The notes: generated by a model not told the origin, from the sequence alone. DNA of 64,000 nt from Pseudoscleropodium purum (GCA_963969395.1 OZ017802.1:4838501-4902500); one strand, 5' to 3'. Positions 22,901 to 35,224 are shown, numbered from the stretch's first letter. Program-made: numbers and translations.

Positions 22901-23929
22901 CGAGCTTCAATGTGTTGGTGATTGAGGGACAAATGCCTAATTGGAAGACATAGAGGCAATTCAAAAATCACCATCCTTCATTTAGATGTCATTTTAACAT
23001 CTTAAACTTATCATGCAAACATTGTACCATACTAGTAGAATATATGACCATTTTATAGCTTCTAAAAAATATACAAGGCACAATAATGATCCAAATTGGA
23101 AATATCATATATCATTGTATCCAACTCTTCATGAATACAGACCTTTTTTTTCAGTACTATTCATGCTTCAATTTACACCTCAATTCATGCACCTATTTTG
23201 TCAAATACTTATAATAGAAAATACCATATTTCATTGTATCTATAATTAGACTTCTTGAACATGTAAAGAAAAACACTATAATCATATCAAAATTCTATTT
23301 TATAGTTAAGTTTTTCTAATTTGATTTAATTAAGGTTTTAAGAAAATATACAAGTTTGACAATGTAGATAATTTCTAAGAACTTTATTTAACATACTCTC
23401 TTCAAATGCAAACCTCTAAAAAGTTGAAGGCATACAATATTGCACAATCATTTTTTACATGCATGGGTATTTTGAACAAATTGAACATACAATTATGTAT
23501 GGATTTAAAATAAAGATCAGAAAGGCATAATTTGAACATGTCATTTATGAGGATGAATTTTTCACCAAGAATTCATATTCTTTATAAAAAAATTTAGAAA
23601 AAGAAAACCTACCAAAATACATTGAAAATAGTATGGTTTACATTTAAGGATTAAAATCAAGAGGCAAATTTACAAGTTGCATAGTTTGATATGAGTGTGA
23701 TTTAGTATGCACCTATAGACTTTTATACATGGATAAGTAATGTATTTGTATACTATAACCAAATGGAACTTCCCTTTGAATGTTAATCAACCAAATTTGG
23801 TTAATTTCTAGGGCATCTAGCATCACAATTCACTCTAATTCTACCTTTTTTCATCCACATATGTATTTTTTCATCCATCCATATTTTGTTTAATTCTTTA
23901 AAACATATTGTGAATAAGAAAAGGACAAA
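19966..23929. other. Long AT-rich intergenic stretch
   Basis: No intact gene is seen. The 20.1-21.5 kb part has a less random look, with sentence-like non-repetitive sequence, and could be a very old retroelement or gene remnant, but no frame stays open and no motif is recognised on either strand. A short duplication with TTGCAAAG(T/C)A(G/A)TTGTA occurs near 21700-21790. The segment 22080-22340 is very AT-rich with AAATCTA-type repeats. Confidence 0.4.
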
Positions 23930-24833
23930 TTAACTGGCCTTAAGTACTTTCATGTTTAGAACTACTTCAAAACACTAGTCTCTAAAATCAAGGCTAAAAT
24001 CTTCATCTACAATTATTCCTTAACAAATCCAACTATGGAATCTTTTCATTAAATTTTTAAAATACATCCTCCTAAAATTTTAAAATAAAAACCCTTGTAG
24101 CCAATTGCAAGATCAAGTTGCTTGGATTTCAAAAAGAAATATTTTCAACTCTTTCCAAATGGTTAGATTTCATCTTTCAAACATTATACCAAAAAATGTA
24201 TAGATCCTATAACTTGCAACTCTTCAAAACATATTGAAGAAATAAGTTGGAAATACATATAAATTTTTTTTTTTTTAATTTCATATTCATCCTTGAAAAA
24301 AAAAATTTTAAATGTAGAGAATTATTCAAAATACTAAATTGTTAAGAATTTAGTTATGAAATTGAAAAATGTCAATCCCAATGGTTGTAATGTTGTAATA
24401 AACAATCTACATCTAATGATTTTATTCTTTTCAAAAAACATTGAAAATTGAATTAATAAAGAACTTCAAAGTTAATTTTAGAGTAGGGATTCCCCAACCA
24501 CCTACAAACAAAAACTTTTCATGACTTTCATCTCATTGATTCAAAGCTTTCTATGGGTATATAAATCTAGAATACCAATTTTGAATTTTTGTTTTTTGAA
24601 AAAGTGAAATTTTCTAAGCTGCCCAAGTGACTTGGATTGAAAAGAAATTATGTATTATACAATAGCTTTTTTATCATGTAGTCAAAACTTACAAAAATTA
24701 TTGCACCTTAAAGCTACTCCTCAACCACACATTGTTGGAAGTTTCAAGGAAAAAAATGAAAATTTTGTTCTTAGTAAGCTACCCAAAATTTTTATGTTGC
24801 CAAACAACGTTGTTTGGTCCTTAAGAGGGTAAA
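23930..24833 (+). mobile_element. Probable family P element, eroded ends
   Basis: The right half matches the family P copies at 32708 and 50376: GGTTGTAATGTTGTAATAAA, CAATCTACAT, TCTCATTGATTCAAAGCTTT, CTTAAAGCTACTCCTCAACC and TTTTTATGTTGCCAAACAAC. It ends GGTCCTTAAGAGGGTAAA, an eroded version of GGTCCTTTAGGGGTTAA. The left edge is set at TTAACTGGCCTTAAG (23930) and is uncertain. The segment 23970-24300 also resembles 43010-43330 and 47000-47260. Confidence 0.5.
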
Positions 24834-24893
24834 AGAATTACACATATTAAAATCTTTCTTGAAGTGTTCAAAACTAAGTAACATAAATAACCT

Positions 24894-25818
24894 TTAACCC
24901 TTAAAGGACCAAGCTACATTTTTTGGCTACATAGAAATTTTGGGCATGTCTGTGTAACTAGAGATTTCTATATTTTTGGCCCAAATTTTAGTAGAAGGTG
25001 GAGACAAGGAATATCTTTTATATGTAATAAATTTCATGAAATTTCAAAATACAAGTAAAAAATTATAGCCTAATATGTTATTTTTTTTTGTAACCAAGTA
25101 GATTGGGCAGATAAGAAAAAATCACTTTTTTCATAAACAAAAATTTGAAATTAATTTTCTAAAGTTATATATATATGGAAAGCTTTGAATCACTCCATTT
25201 GGATTGATGAGTCAAAAATTATGAGGATTTTTTGTTTGCAGGCAGTTATGGATTCCCTACTCTAAAATAAACTTTGAAATCTTTTATCTTACCTAGTTTT
25301 CAATATTTTGGAAAAAGATATAATCATAGAATGCAAATTGTTAATCACAACATTTCAACCATTAGAATTGGTATTTTCAATTCCATACTTCAATTCTTGA
25401 TAATTTTGTATTTCAAATCATTTTCAACTACTACCTACTTACTATTCCTTTCCTATATGCTATACAATTCCAAATAATCTAAAAACTTTCCAGCATATAA
25501 CCAACTTGTCAAGGAAAAATAATACAAAAAAGAACAACCATTTTGTTCATTTTTTCATAGAAAAGTGAGCTTGTGAGGTGTAGCTGCCCTGTTTTTTATA
25601 GGGCTAAAAAATGATTTTAGTGAATTTGAATGCTAATATCTTGCAATCCACAAGGTGGAAATTTTTGAAATTATTACCATATATTCTCAAGTTAGCACAC
25701 TACAAGATCCTATGGTTGCATGTGCCAAAAAAAATTTCAAAATTTGCATACTTATACTAAAAATGGCAATTTTTGAGCATTTTCTGTAAAAACATAGTCA
25801 CAAAGTTTTAGAAGTTAA
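24894..25818 (-). mobile_element. TTAA-flanked element, family P, copy 2
   Basis: Edges are TTAA at 24894-24897 and 25815-25818. The left terminus is CCCTTAAAGGACCAAGCTAC. The right side, on the minus strand, reads TTAACTTCTAAAACTTTG then ACTATGTTTTTACAG. The interior parallels the 17304 copy in the same (minus) orientation: GAAAGCTTTGAATCACTCCA, GTATTTTCAATTCCATA, GTGAGGTGTAGCTGCC and ATATCTTGCAATCCA. It is noncoding, 925 bp. Confidence 0.8.
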
Positions 25819-26121
25819 TGTAGGAAAGATGTTGACGACAACTTTTTTGTCAAAAGATTGGTCAACCAAGCTTTGTGCATGTTGAAGAGTGGATGATTTT
25901 CATCCAATTTTGTACATGTAACTTTATTGATGCTATATCCACATCATTGAGCTAAGTTCAAGGTATTTTAGATTGTTTTTTTAATTTATATGGGGTTGCT
26001 TATCAAAAAAATAGTGCACTCTCTAGTATATTTTTAATATTTCAAATTGTTTCCCTTTAAAACTAGATTTTAACATTTGAAACGGTGTATTTTGCTTTTG
26101 AACAAGACTATAAAAAAATAA

Positions 26122-26355
26122 AGCTTCTAAAATGTAGTTTCCACTCCCTTTAGAAATTTTAGAAATTCCTTAAAATATAAGCATTTTAGTAAAGTTTGAA
26201 GAGCTTCTACAATGTAGTTTCTACTCCCTCTAGAAATTTGTGAAAGTCCTTAAAATAAAAAATTTAGTGAAGTTTGAAGAGCTTGTGAAGTGCAATTTCT
26301 AGTCTTTTTAGAAATTTGAAAAATTCTTTAAAATAAGCATTTTAGTGAATTTTGA
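26122..26355 (+). repeat. Three tandem units of about 79 bp
   Basis: Units begin AGCTTCTAAAATGTAGTTTC at 26122, AGCTTCTACAATGTAGTTTC at 26202 and AGCTTGTGAAGTGCAATTTC at 26280. Each continues with TAGAAATTT and CCTTAAAATA or TTTAAAATAAGCATTTTAG. Divergence rises in the third unit. No coding role is apparent. Confidence 0.85.
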
Positions 26356-28117
26356 AGTTGACAATCTATAAAATGTGTTTCTAAACATAGTGTGACATGA
26401 AATTCCTTTTGATCACAATGCTCTATACTACAATGTACTTCTATTAACAAAATTTTAGTTTTTTTAAAACATGATTTGAATTTGACATGAATTTTCTTTA
26501 TTTTTTCTTCAAAAATTCATGATAATTTGAAATTTTCACATAAAATTTTGTAAATTTTATGACAAATATTAGGCATGTGATTTCATCTTTGAAGAATAAA
26601 AATAAATAGTTCATTCATAAACAGAGAAGAAATAAATGATACAAAGTGAGAGACTATTCAATTTGATAGCATAGTTACAAGCTCCGTCCTTCAAGGATTA
26701 ACATAGGAGCACCCATAACCATCATTTTAAGGGTTTTGAACATTTTTATTCTTAAGAGACATCCAAGAAATTATAGGATCCTAATAGCAAGAGAAAAATA
26801 ATTCTTTTGTACTTTTGAATGTATTATTTGGATACTTTGAAAATAAATTGCGAATTTTTGAAGAGCCAACTTCAATTGCACCTAATATTAATACTAGGGT
26901 TTGATGTTCAGATGTGATACATCTTTGTAATCACATATGTTCACTTTCAAATATTATTGAAGATTTTATAGGTGATGGTTATGGGTACAATGATGGTTAT
27001 GGATGTTGCTACCTTAAATGCTAAGCTCAATAGTAGAGTGGTGGCCTTGGGCACTATGCTTTGGCTATAATATTATATAACCATGCAATGGTCCTATGGA
27101 TACTGGGAAGGTGTAACTTAAGGCTATTTGCACTTGGAAGTTGGGACAATTTTCTTTGAAGTCAATTACACAAAATTTCAGCCCCTTTAGACTTAAGGTT
27201 GTCCTCAACTACTCATTAGAATAAGCTTATAATATGGGCCGATTCTCCTATGTACTATACAAAAGCCTTGAGGCCAAGAAGCTAGGCCGATTTACTAAAA
27301 CCTATAAAACTTCAATCCCTCTCTTTCTTTTTAAGGTGGCTTTACTTATGGAGTCTAGGCCAATCTTCCTTTGAATCCAATTCCTCGAAATCCAAGAGAA
27401 TTCATTTGTTGAAAAAATTCATATTTTATAAAAAAAAAAAATTGAAATTAGACGTTGACCTCCCATTCTCGATGCATCCAATTCATTGAACTCGGGCTAT
27501 GTTAGATCACATCTTTTTTGAATAAAAAACTCATTCCACCAAATTGCCTTGGCCTCTAACTAATTATGCAGGAGAGTTGGGACCGATTTGAACCGTTTGT
27601 CCAATTACAAGTAAGTAATTTAGGACCTCTTACACAACAAATTGGCCTGGCCTCATGTTTAAAGCAGTCCTTAATGGGTCCCTAGATGCCTTGGAAGAAA
27701 AATGATTTATCAAGTCATTCAAAGATTAGGGTTGGACCCAACCTCGCCTCACCTCTCTCATTTGAAGATTGCCAAACCAGCTGAATGCTTGTTATGGCAT
27801 GATTCCTTGGTGCCCCAAAGACCCCCTTTCCTACTAAGGAAGTGACCATGCATGTATGCCCCCCCATCCCCTCCATCCTCATGTCCCCATCCCATACATC
27901 TCTGCATTCACATGTTCCATCCATGTTGCTGCTGCTACTCCCCCTCTCCCAGTTGATTCTCTATTGTAACTTATTCCCCACCCAATAAGCTTCAGTCGTG
28001 GGTCCTTTTACTTGAGTTCTTTTTTACCCCAAATCCTCATGACCTGACACCTTCATCACCGGCCACAATGCTCCCCTTTCCAACAGAAAAATCAAATGGG
28101 AGATCTGGGGGGGTGGC
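26356..28117. other. Intergenic DNA, partly GC-richer
   Basis: No gene is recognised. The segment 27430-28080 is richer in C and G than its surroundings (for example GCCCCCCCATCCCCTCCATC near 27860) but has no open frame of interest and no clear repeat partner in the window. Confidence 0.4.
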
Positions 28118-28306
28118 CAGGGAGGATTGACCCCTCTCTATTGCCCCGTGTTTTACCCTTGTAGAAAATCATGAAAGTTTTCATTTGCCACTTATGATCA
28201 AAGAAAGAGAGTATGTGATGAAATACAAAATTTAAGTGGCACAAAATAGGGGGCAATTTTGACATTTATCCTCTGGTAGGGGAATAGAGGGGTCAATCCT
28301 CCCTTG
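28118..28306. mobile_element. MITE-like element G1
   Basis: The termini are inverted: CAGGGAGGATTGACCCCTCT on the left and, in reverse complement, CAAGGGAGGATTGACCCCTC on the right. The interior contains TTGCCCCGTGTTTTACC, TTGCCACTTATGATCAAAG and GGCACAAAATAGGGGGCAAT. The termini and several interior phrases are shared with the element at 29683-29896. No unambiguous target duplication is seen. Confidence 0.75.
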
Positions 28307-28440
28307 TCAACATCTCGGGGGCATCCTCCCACAGGGCCACAACCAAGGTAAGGTAAGAGATTTCTTTTTTAACTTACTGACCACCCCACACAAGGTATTA
28401 TTAATGGCATCTTGCAACTGAAGGTGCACACTGACTGAAA

Positions 28441-29360
28441 TTAACTCCTAAAGGACCAAAGCCTCTTTTGCCAAAAAAAACACACTCAAAATTGCCATTT
28501 TTATGGCAAAAGGTGAAAAAAAAAATTAAAATTAATTTTTTTTTTTTTCACATCTAACTGTAGGATCTTACACCTGAATATTATGAGAATGTGTAGAAAA
28601 AATTTCAGAAGTTTTGATTGCACAAATTGCACGATATCTGCGTTTAAAGTGGAAAAAACAAAATTTTCAGCACATTGCGGGACTAGACTTTTTAACTTCG
28701 AACATTTTTAACTTTCATTTTTTGCACTACAGCATTTTGAGCTTTACATCTTTATGGTATAAAATTGAATTGAGAGTTTAAAAAAACATTAAAAACATTA
28801 AAAAAAAAACTTAATTTTTATTCTTTAAGAAATTATTAAGTAGAAGTAGGTATGAGATAGAAGAAAAATCTAAATTATTAATATCTCTAAAATAAAATTA
28901 AAATGCACTGATCCTAATGGTGAGATTGTTCTAGCAAGAAAGTTTGACTATGTGAAACTTTTTTTTTTAATTGTAAAAATTGCATTCAGAAATGAATCCT
29001 ACAAGTTATTTTTTTAGAAAGAGCTCTAACTACCCCCAAAACAAGATTGTGCATAACTTTCTCATTAAAAAATCCAAATGGAATGAATCAAAGCTTCACA
29101 TGTACACAAAAACATAATCTATGAGGAAAAATTTAAATTTTTGAATTTTTTTTTGCTGCCCCATCCCCTGTTTTGAGCTTATTTGGGCACAAGTTTTGTT
29201 CCCAATCATCGATTGAAAAAAAAATTATATTCCCATGAAGCTAATCAATTTTTCTATATTCAAAAAAAGTTTCAAAAAATAAGGAAAAAATTTCAGCCCG
29301 TAGGTACCTGCCAAAAATCCCATTTGTCCCTCGAAGGGACAATGGTCCTTTAGGGATTAA
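28441..29360 (+). mobile_element. TTAA-flanked element, family Q, reference copy
   Basis: Edges are TTAA at 28441-28444 and 29357-29360. The left terminus is CTCCTAAAGGACCAAAGCC; the right terminus in reverse complement is TCCCTAAAGGACCATTGTCC. This is the cleanest inverted terminal pair of the set. The interior includes ACTCAAAATTGCCATTTTTA, TAACTGTAGGATCTTACACC, CACGATATCTGCGTTTAAAG and ATCAAAGCTTCACATGTACA. It is 920 bp long and has no coding frame. Relatives are at 18808-19965, 34155-34939, 40790-41655 and, reversed, about 47680-48855. Confidence 0.85.
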
Positions 29361-29428
29361 TGCAAGGGAGGAAGTAAAAGTTCTTGGAATTCAAAGTTAG
29401 AATTCCATATTGAGAATTTAAAGGGCTT

Positions 29429-29658
29429 GGGTGAATTGACCCCCTTGTTTGTCACCAAGGAAAAATACTGAAATTTTTTAAAAGCCGTGCATAATTAAAA
29501 TCTTACAAATTTTGAATTCATATTTGCAATTAGAGCCCCCTTATGTGCAAGGAGAGGTGTAAAGGATGAATTAATTAGGCACAAAATAAGGAGTTTTTTT
29601 TTTACATGTGCCCCTTAGAATGACTATAGGGGCACCAGCGAGGGGGTCAATTCTCCCC
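29429..29658. mobile_element. MITE-like element G2
   Basis: The left end GGGTGAATTGACCCCCTTG pairs with the right end, reverse complement GGGGAGAATTGACCCCCTCG. The interior phrases TTCATATTTGCAATTAGAG and AGGTGTAAAGGATGAATTAA recur in modified form in the element at 30352-30607. It is noncoding and the target duplication is not clear. Confidence 0.7.
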
Positions 29659-29682
29659 GACCATTCAAAGGGGTTGTCCAGC

Positions 29683-29896
29683 CAAGGAGGATTGACCCCC
29701 ATCTTTCCCCTCCAAATTGCCCCGTCCAATGACAAATGTAAAAAGTTGCTCCCTATTTTGTGCCGTGTAGATTTTGTATTTTTTTTCACCTCTTAGCGAA
29801 CTTGGGACCTCTGAATTACAAATACTGTGAAGTGTTATCTCCAAAGATAAAAACAAAACACGGGGCAATAAGTTAATGGGGTCCCAATCCTCCCTG
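29683..29896. mobile_element. MITE-like element G3
   Basis: The left end CAAGGAGGATTGACCCCC pairs with the right end, reverse complement CAGGGAGGATTGGGACCCC. The interior carries AATTGCCCCGTCC near the left and ACACGGGGCAATAAG near the right, extending the inverted repeat. It is related to G1 at 28118-28306. Only 24 bases separate it from G2. Confidence 0.7.
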
Positions 29897-29986
29897 TCCT
29901 TAATGATCCCGTCTGGTTCATTTGTTTGCAGTGTCAGTCCAGAAAGGACTCAGTGTCCAATAATAACATGGATGGATCTGCAGAAA

Positions 29987-30000
29987 GGGGGGGGGGGGGG
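29987..30000 (+). repeat. Run of 14 G
   Basis: A homopolymer of 14 guanines follows CAGAAA and is followed directly by CACCCGGGAATTC. It is the longest G run in the window and could form a quadruplex, or its length could be a sequencing or assembly error. Confidence 0.8.
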
Positions 30001-30351
30001 CACCCGGGAATTCAGAAATTATGACGGATCCCCGAGAAACCCCTGAGCCACACAGTCAACAAATCCCGGACTACACGAGGACCCAAATGAATGTGGAACT
30101 TATTTACTCATCATTAGGATTGGTTTCATTTTGAAGGAAATGAATGAAGAGTAATCAGTCAAGCCAGCAAGCATACTGAGTGGGCAGATCAATCCATCTC
30201 CCACCTTCTAGAATCTTCTAGAATGTTTATGGTCGGAGGAAACCGGACTCCTATCTTTCCTGTGGACTTTCCTAATTTCAGCTTGCAGGGTATTTTGGGG
30301 GGTCATAGTGGAATATTTCATTTGGAGATAAAAGGATAGTAGCGTCAAGTG

Positions 30352-30607
30352 TATAGTAGTAGTGCAATGACTCTCTTAAGGGGACCTTTTGCCTCCCCTT
30401 TTTTTTACCCCTGGAAAAATGCAAGAAACTTTTTGTTTGCTATGCAAAATTTAATTTATTTTGAGTTCATATTTGCAATTAGAGGTACCAAATTAGGTAG
30501 AAGAGGTGTTAACAATAAAATTAATACGGCAAAAAATAATAAGGGGTCTTTTTCTTTTACATTCATCCTTGGTTATGCCTCCACAAGAGGCTCATTATAC
30601 TACTATA
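30352..30607. mobile_element. MITE-like element G4
   Basis: The left end TATAGTAGTAGTGCAATGA pairs with the right end, reverse complement TATAGTAGTATAATGAGCC. The interior phrases GAGTTCATATTTGCAATTAG, AGAGGTGTTAACAATAAAAT and AAAAAATAATAAGGGGTC parallel those of G2 at 29429-29658, although its outer termini differ. It is noncoding. Confidence 0.6.
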
Positions 30608-30659
30608 GGCTCAATTGGATAATAGGGAAATTGGTTATTGAAGGAAGGAAATGAGCCCA

Positions 30660-31110
30660 TGGTGGGTAAAATGGGAGCAAACTAGCCTATCGTGGATAAG
30701 ATTATATTAGTGGTATACATTTGAGTAAGTCCGTTGTAGGTGAAATCATATTGGTGGCATACATTCCCAAACTTGATTGTACACCATGATTACAATTTTG
30801 CTCACAATGGGCTTAATTGCTCCCATTTTACCTTCAGTGGATTCACTTACTTTATAGAAGGGGATTAAGGCGTGGGTGTGTACATTAGAATGTAGAAGAT
30901 CTTTCTATTGGGGGAATAGGCCTTGAAATTTTTATGGTTAATCACAAGCCTTCTACATGTAGGCACACCTATCAAGTACACACTTGCCCATGGTATCCTC
31001 TTTTATGATGTCATCTTTTTGTAGGTGTGCTCCCTAATATTGTTGAAGTTTGTTGGGGATGTCCATTATTCTATCCTAACATGTTGGGTGTTGCCTCCTC
31101 CCTTTAATGG
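30660..31110 (+). repeat. Dispersed repeat, copy 1 (partner at 35225-35640)
   Basis: Shared phrases in the same order in both copies include GAGCCCAT, CAATTTTG, CACAATGGGCT, GTAGAAGGGGAT (ATAGAAGGGGAT here), GCACACCTAT, GGTATCCTCTTTTATGA and GGTGTTGCCTC. Part of it also recurs at 5540-5740. The origin is unknown; it could be an eroded LTR or other retroelement segment. Confidence 0.65.
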
Positions 31111-31680
31111 AATATTTTAGCACGTATGAATCCCTCCCTTTCGTAAACTATATGACCTCCATGTATCCTATATTAGGAGTCACTTCCTTCCTTGACATGA
31201 TCCTTCTAAATCTTAGGGAATGAATCACTTCCTTCTTTGCCTTAAACTATGTAATCATTGTTTATTCTAATATATGAACGACTTCCATTTCCTATCTTAA
31301 ACTACATGACCCTCATGTAACCTAGACTTGAAGTCACTTCCTTTGATACAATCCTTCTGTATTTTAGGAAATGGATCACCTCCTTTCTTGTCTTGAAATG
31401 CATGGTCCCACGTATTTTAGGAAAAGAGTCACCTCTTTTTCTGACATGATCCTTATGTATCATAGAAAATGGGTCACTTCTATCTATGTCTTAAACTATA
31501 TAATCTCCATCTATTCTACGGCATAAATCAATTGCTTTTCTAACATGATCCTTATATATTCTAGGGAATGAGTCACCCCCTTTCATGTCTTAAATCATAT
31601 AATCTCCATCTATTCAAGAACATGATTTACCTTCTCCCTTAACATGATTCTTATATATTCTAGGAATGAGCCCCAAAGAG
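31111..31680 (+). repeat. Second decayed tandem array, segment 1 (about 55-60 bp units)
   Basis: Degenerate direct units contain GGAATGAATCACTTCCTTC, TTGTCTTAAACTATATGATC and TCCATGTATCCTAGGA variants. The array resumes at 32270-32700, and a fragment occurs at 55580-55840 next to the second CACTA element. Confidence 0.7.
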
Positions 31681-32269
31681 ACCATCTAGTGTATCTATAA
31701 CAAACTATGTGTGTCAAGGTAATTTTTTGACTTCCTATTTACTTTTTAATAGACTATAATTTCAACCTATAATTTTGAGCTTTGTTTAATAATGACCATA
31801 GATTTTTATTGCCAAAAATTACCAACTCAAATAACTTATGAAATGATTTCTAGAATACGCTCAAAAATGAACTAAAATGGCATGTTTTTCAACTCAAATA
31901 TTTATAAAGAATGCATTTAAATGACCATTGCATCACTTTTTAAGAAAAAAATAACTTTCAACAAATAACATTAGACTAGCAATGTTATTTTTAACATTGC
32001 TAATTTTTAGTGATTTTTTTTTCATTTTTTAGACAATTTTTTCTTCTATAAAAGAGGGGTTTGAAAATTATTTTCAGCTCTACAATGTATCTTTTTTCTT
32101 CAAAAATTTGTAACTCATTGTAATTAACAAATAAAAATATGAATAATTCAAGACATAAAACTTTCAATGTAGAAAAGTTCATTCACATTTTTTTTCCTTT
32201 TCCTTTATTTAAATTTTAGGGTATAAGATAGGGAGTCTAAAATTTTAGCACGTGTAGTTTTTAATCGAC
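31681..32269. other. AT-rich insertion within the second array
   Basis: Non-array sequence separates the two array segments. It is very AT-rich, with no clear terminal repeats and no gene recognised. Confidence 0.4.
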
Positions 32270-32700
32270 ACTCTAAATAAACTCTCCAGGAAATGAGATA
32301 CCTTTTTCCATGTCTTAAACTCTATGATCTCCATCTATTCTAGGACAAGAATCACTTCCTTTACTAATATGATTCTTTTGTATACTAGGGAATAAATTAC
32401 CTCTTTTTCTATCTTAAGCTCTATGATCTCCGTCCATTCTTGGACAAAGATACCTCCTTCCTTGACATGATCCTTGTATATTCTAAAGAATGAGTTACCT
32501 CCTTTTATATCTTAAACTGTATGATTTCCATCTATTCTAGGACAAGAGTAACCTCATTCCCTATCTTAAAGTGCATGGTTCCCACATATCCTAGGAGAAA
32601 AGTCACCTCTTATTTTGACATGATTCTTGTGTACCATAGGAAATGAATCACTTCCTTCCTTATTTTCAACTACGAGATCCCAATGTATCTATAAAACTAG
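32270..32700 (+). repeat. Second decayed tandem array, segment 2
   Basis: Units such as CCAGGAAATGAGATACC, ATGTCTTAAACTCTATGATC, TCCATCTATTCTAGGACAAG and TTGACATGATCCTTG continue the array from 31111-31680. It stops at the TTAA edge of the family P element. Confidence 0.7.
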
Positions 32701-32707
32701 TCAAGGG

Positions 32708-33658
32708 TTAACCCCAAAAAGTTGGAGACTATATTTTCACCAAAAATGCTCCAAAACTGTCATTTCTAATACAAGTACCAAATTTTAGATGAAAAACATT
32801 TTTGTACACATTTAACCATAAGATCTTGTAGTAAACTAATTTAAAAAGATGAAGAAAGAATTTCAGAATTTTCCACCGTGTAGATTGCAAGATATTAGCA
32901 TTTGAAGTGACAAAAATCCTATTTTGGCCCTATGAAAATACGGGTAGCTGCACTTCACAAGGTCACATGTGTATGAAAAAATGCCCAAAATGGTGGTGAT
33001 TTTTTGGATTAATTCTTCAAGCCAAGATAGCTACATGCTTGAAATTTTTTAGATAATTTGGAATTGCACAACATATAGGAAAAAACTAGGAAGTAGAAAG
33101 AAGTAGAGAATCATTTAAAACACTAAATTGTTAAGAATTTAATTATAAAATTGAAAAATTCAAATCCCAACAGTGGTAATGTAGTAATAAACAATCTACA
33201 TCATAAATTTTTATTTTTTTCAAAAAATATTAAAAATTGAGTTAAATAAAGGACTCCAAAGTTTATTTTCAAGTAGGGAATCCATAACTACCCGCAAACT
33301 CCCACAAACTAAAACTCCTCATAACTTTTGACTCATTGATGAAAATGGAATGATTCAAAGCTTTCCAAATATATATAAATATACAGAATCAATTTCAAAT
33401 TTTAATTTCTTGAAAATATAATTTTTAAAGAAGTTTTTTTTGCTGCCCGGGCTGCCTGTCGAGCATAGAAAAGTACATATCATACAATAACTTCTTAGCC
33501 ATGTAGTCAAAGGTTATGAAAATTGTTGGACCTTAAAGCTACTCCTCGGGCACATGTTGTGTTAAAATTCCAATGAAAAAAATATAAACTCCATTCATGG
33601 TGAGCTGCCTAAAATTTCTATGTTGCCAAAAAACGTAGTTTGGGCATTTAGAGGTTAA
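32708..33658 (+). mobile_element. TTAA-flanked element, family P, copy 3
   Basis: Edges are TTAA at 32708-32711 and 33655-33658. It begins CCCCAAAAAGTTGGAGACT and ends AACGTAGTTTGGGCATTTAG then AGG. The interior contains TTGCAAGATATTAGCATTTG, AGCTGCACTTCACAAGGTCA, TGTAGTAATAAACAATCTAC, TTTTGACTCATTGATGAAAA and CTTAAAGCTACTCCTC, shared with the 50376 copy in the same order. It is 951 bp and noncoding. Confidence 0.8.
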
Positions 33659-34154
33659 AATGAAGTAATAGAAGCCAATTTGGGCATTGCTTATTTTGGA
33701 CCATTATTGATTGTGTAGCTCAATTTTTTTTAGATTTGTCCAAAAATAACATGCATCATTCATCATAAATGTTATATTGTCATGTTTTAATATTATATAG
33801 TCTATGATGTCATTAATTCATCTAAATTAAGTACAAGAAAACTCGTGTAACTAGTGCTTAATGTGCTTTAGTAAGCATAAAGGTTGAAATTATGCTAAAT
33901 TGGATGTAGAATAGCCACCTTAATTAAGTTTATGGTGGATAAATAGATAAATGAAGTCATAGATGAATGAATAAGGATTCAAAGAGCTTAATGAACAAAG
34001 TTGAAAATCCAAATCCTAACCAAAACAATCCAATAAGTACTACAAAGCATGTTGCAATTGGTTCCTAATACCTCATTTGGACCCTCAACTCTTTACGAGG
34101 TGTATTTGAAGGAAGAATTAATAATCATATAATGTCCATAAGATTTTATTTTCT
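33659..34154. other. AT-rich spacer
   Basis: No gene or repeat boundary is recognised between the two TTAA-type elements. Confidence 0.4.
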
Positions 34155-34939
34155 TTAATCCATTAAGTCTGAAGGCAATTTTTTTTTGTTAGAATCTACT
34201 CAAAACAAAAATTTCCAATTCAAAGAGTATAAATTTTAAACATTTGTTCTTTTAGACCATTCCAACCATCAAATCTTGTATTATAGTGTGAAATTGTGTG
34301 GAAAATATTTCAAAAACTTTGATTGTATAGATTGCAAAGTACAAGTATTTAAAGCAAATAAAATGCTTGTTTTTGGCACCTTACAATGCTAGATTACAAG
34401 ACTTTGAATCTAATTAACTTGAAACATTTGCACTATAGATTTTGAATTACCAAAAGAATTGTTGAAAATTTGAGTTGAGGATTCAAAGATTTTTTTTAAT
34501 AAAAGACTGGATTTTAATTTCTTTAAACAAATATTGGTGGATGTAAGTATTTAATAGAAGGAAAAACTAAATTGTTAACAATTAACTATTTTCTCAAAAA
34601 GATTGCTCCATAGCTTTCACATTATTAATCCAAATACAATTAATCAAATCTTTCCAAAGAAACCAAAATATAATCTATAAGAAATAAATAAAAATTATTA
34701 TTATTTCAAGTTTTTGTAGGCTATTTGTTATCCTATTGTAACTATTTTGAGTTTTGTAGGGCGTAACTTTTGCTCCTATGCTCCAATTGAGATTTTTAAA
34801 ATTATATTTCGTAGAAGCTAATGTTTTTTTTTCTATCTTCACAATAAATTTTAAAAAATTATGCCAAAAATTGAGATCGTAGGAACCTATCCAAACTTTC
34901 AAGTATTCTTTGAGAAAAAACTTGGAACTTTAGGGCTTG
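34155..34939 (+). mobile_element. Family Q element, right end eroded
   Basis: The left edge is TTAATCCATTAAGTCTGAAG. The interior matches family Q: GATTGTATAGATTGCAAAGT, AAGTATTTAAAGC, AGACTTTGAATC, CCAAATACAATTAATCAAAT and AATATAATCTATAAG. The right edge GGAACTTTAGGGCTTG appears to be a mutated form of CCTTTAGGGGTTAA. About 785 bp, noncoding. Confidence 0.55.
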
Positions 34940-35224
34940 TTTACACCCAAAAACTTTGGATTGGAGCCCGAAGAAATGGAGTGTTTTGATTGGAAGATAG
35001 CTATGGTACCAATCTAAAGTTCCAGCATTCGTAGAATATAGATACTTTGAATTTTTTTTAAAGTTGTCATAATTTGAACTTGACATTTCTAAATTAGGTG
35101 TTCAATTTGATCTAGATTCTTCTAAAATACAGTCTTCTTGAGGGACTGAATGGAATTTTTTTTCTTGAATGTTTTCTTAATTGAAACTTTGGCTTCCTAT
35201 CACAATAGTATATTCACTTAGAAG

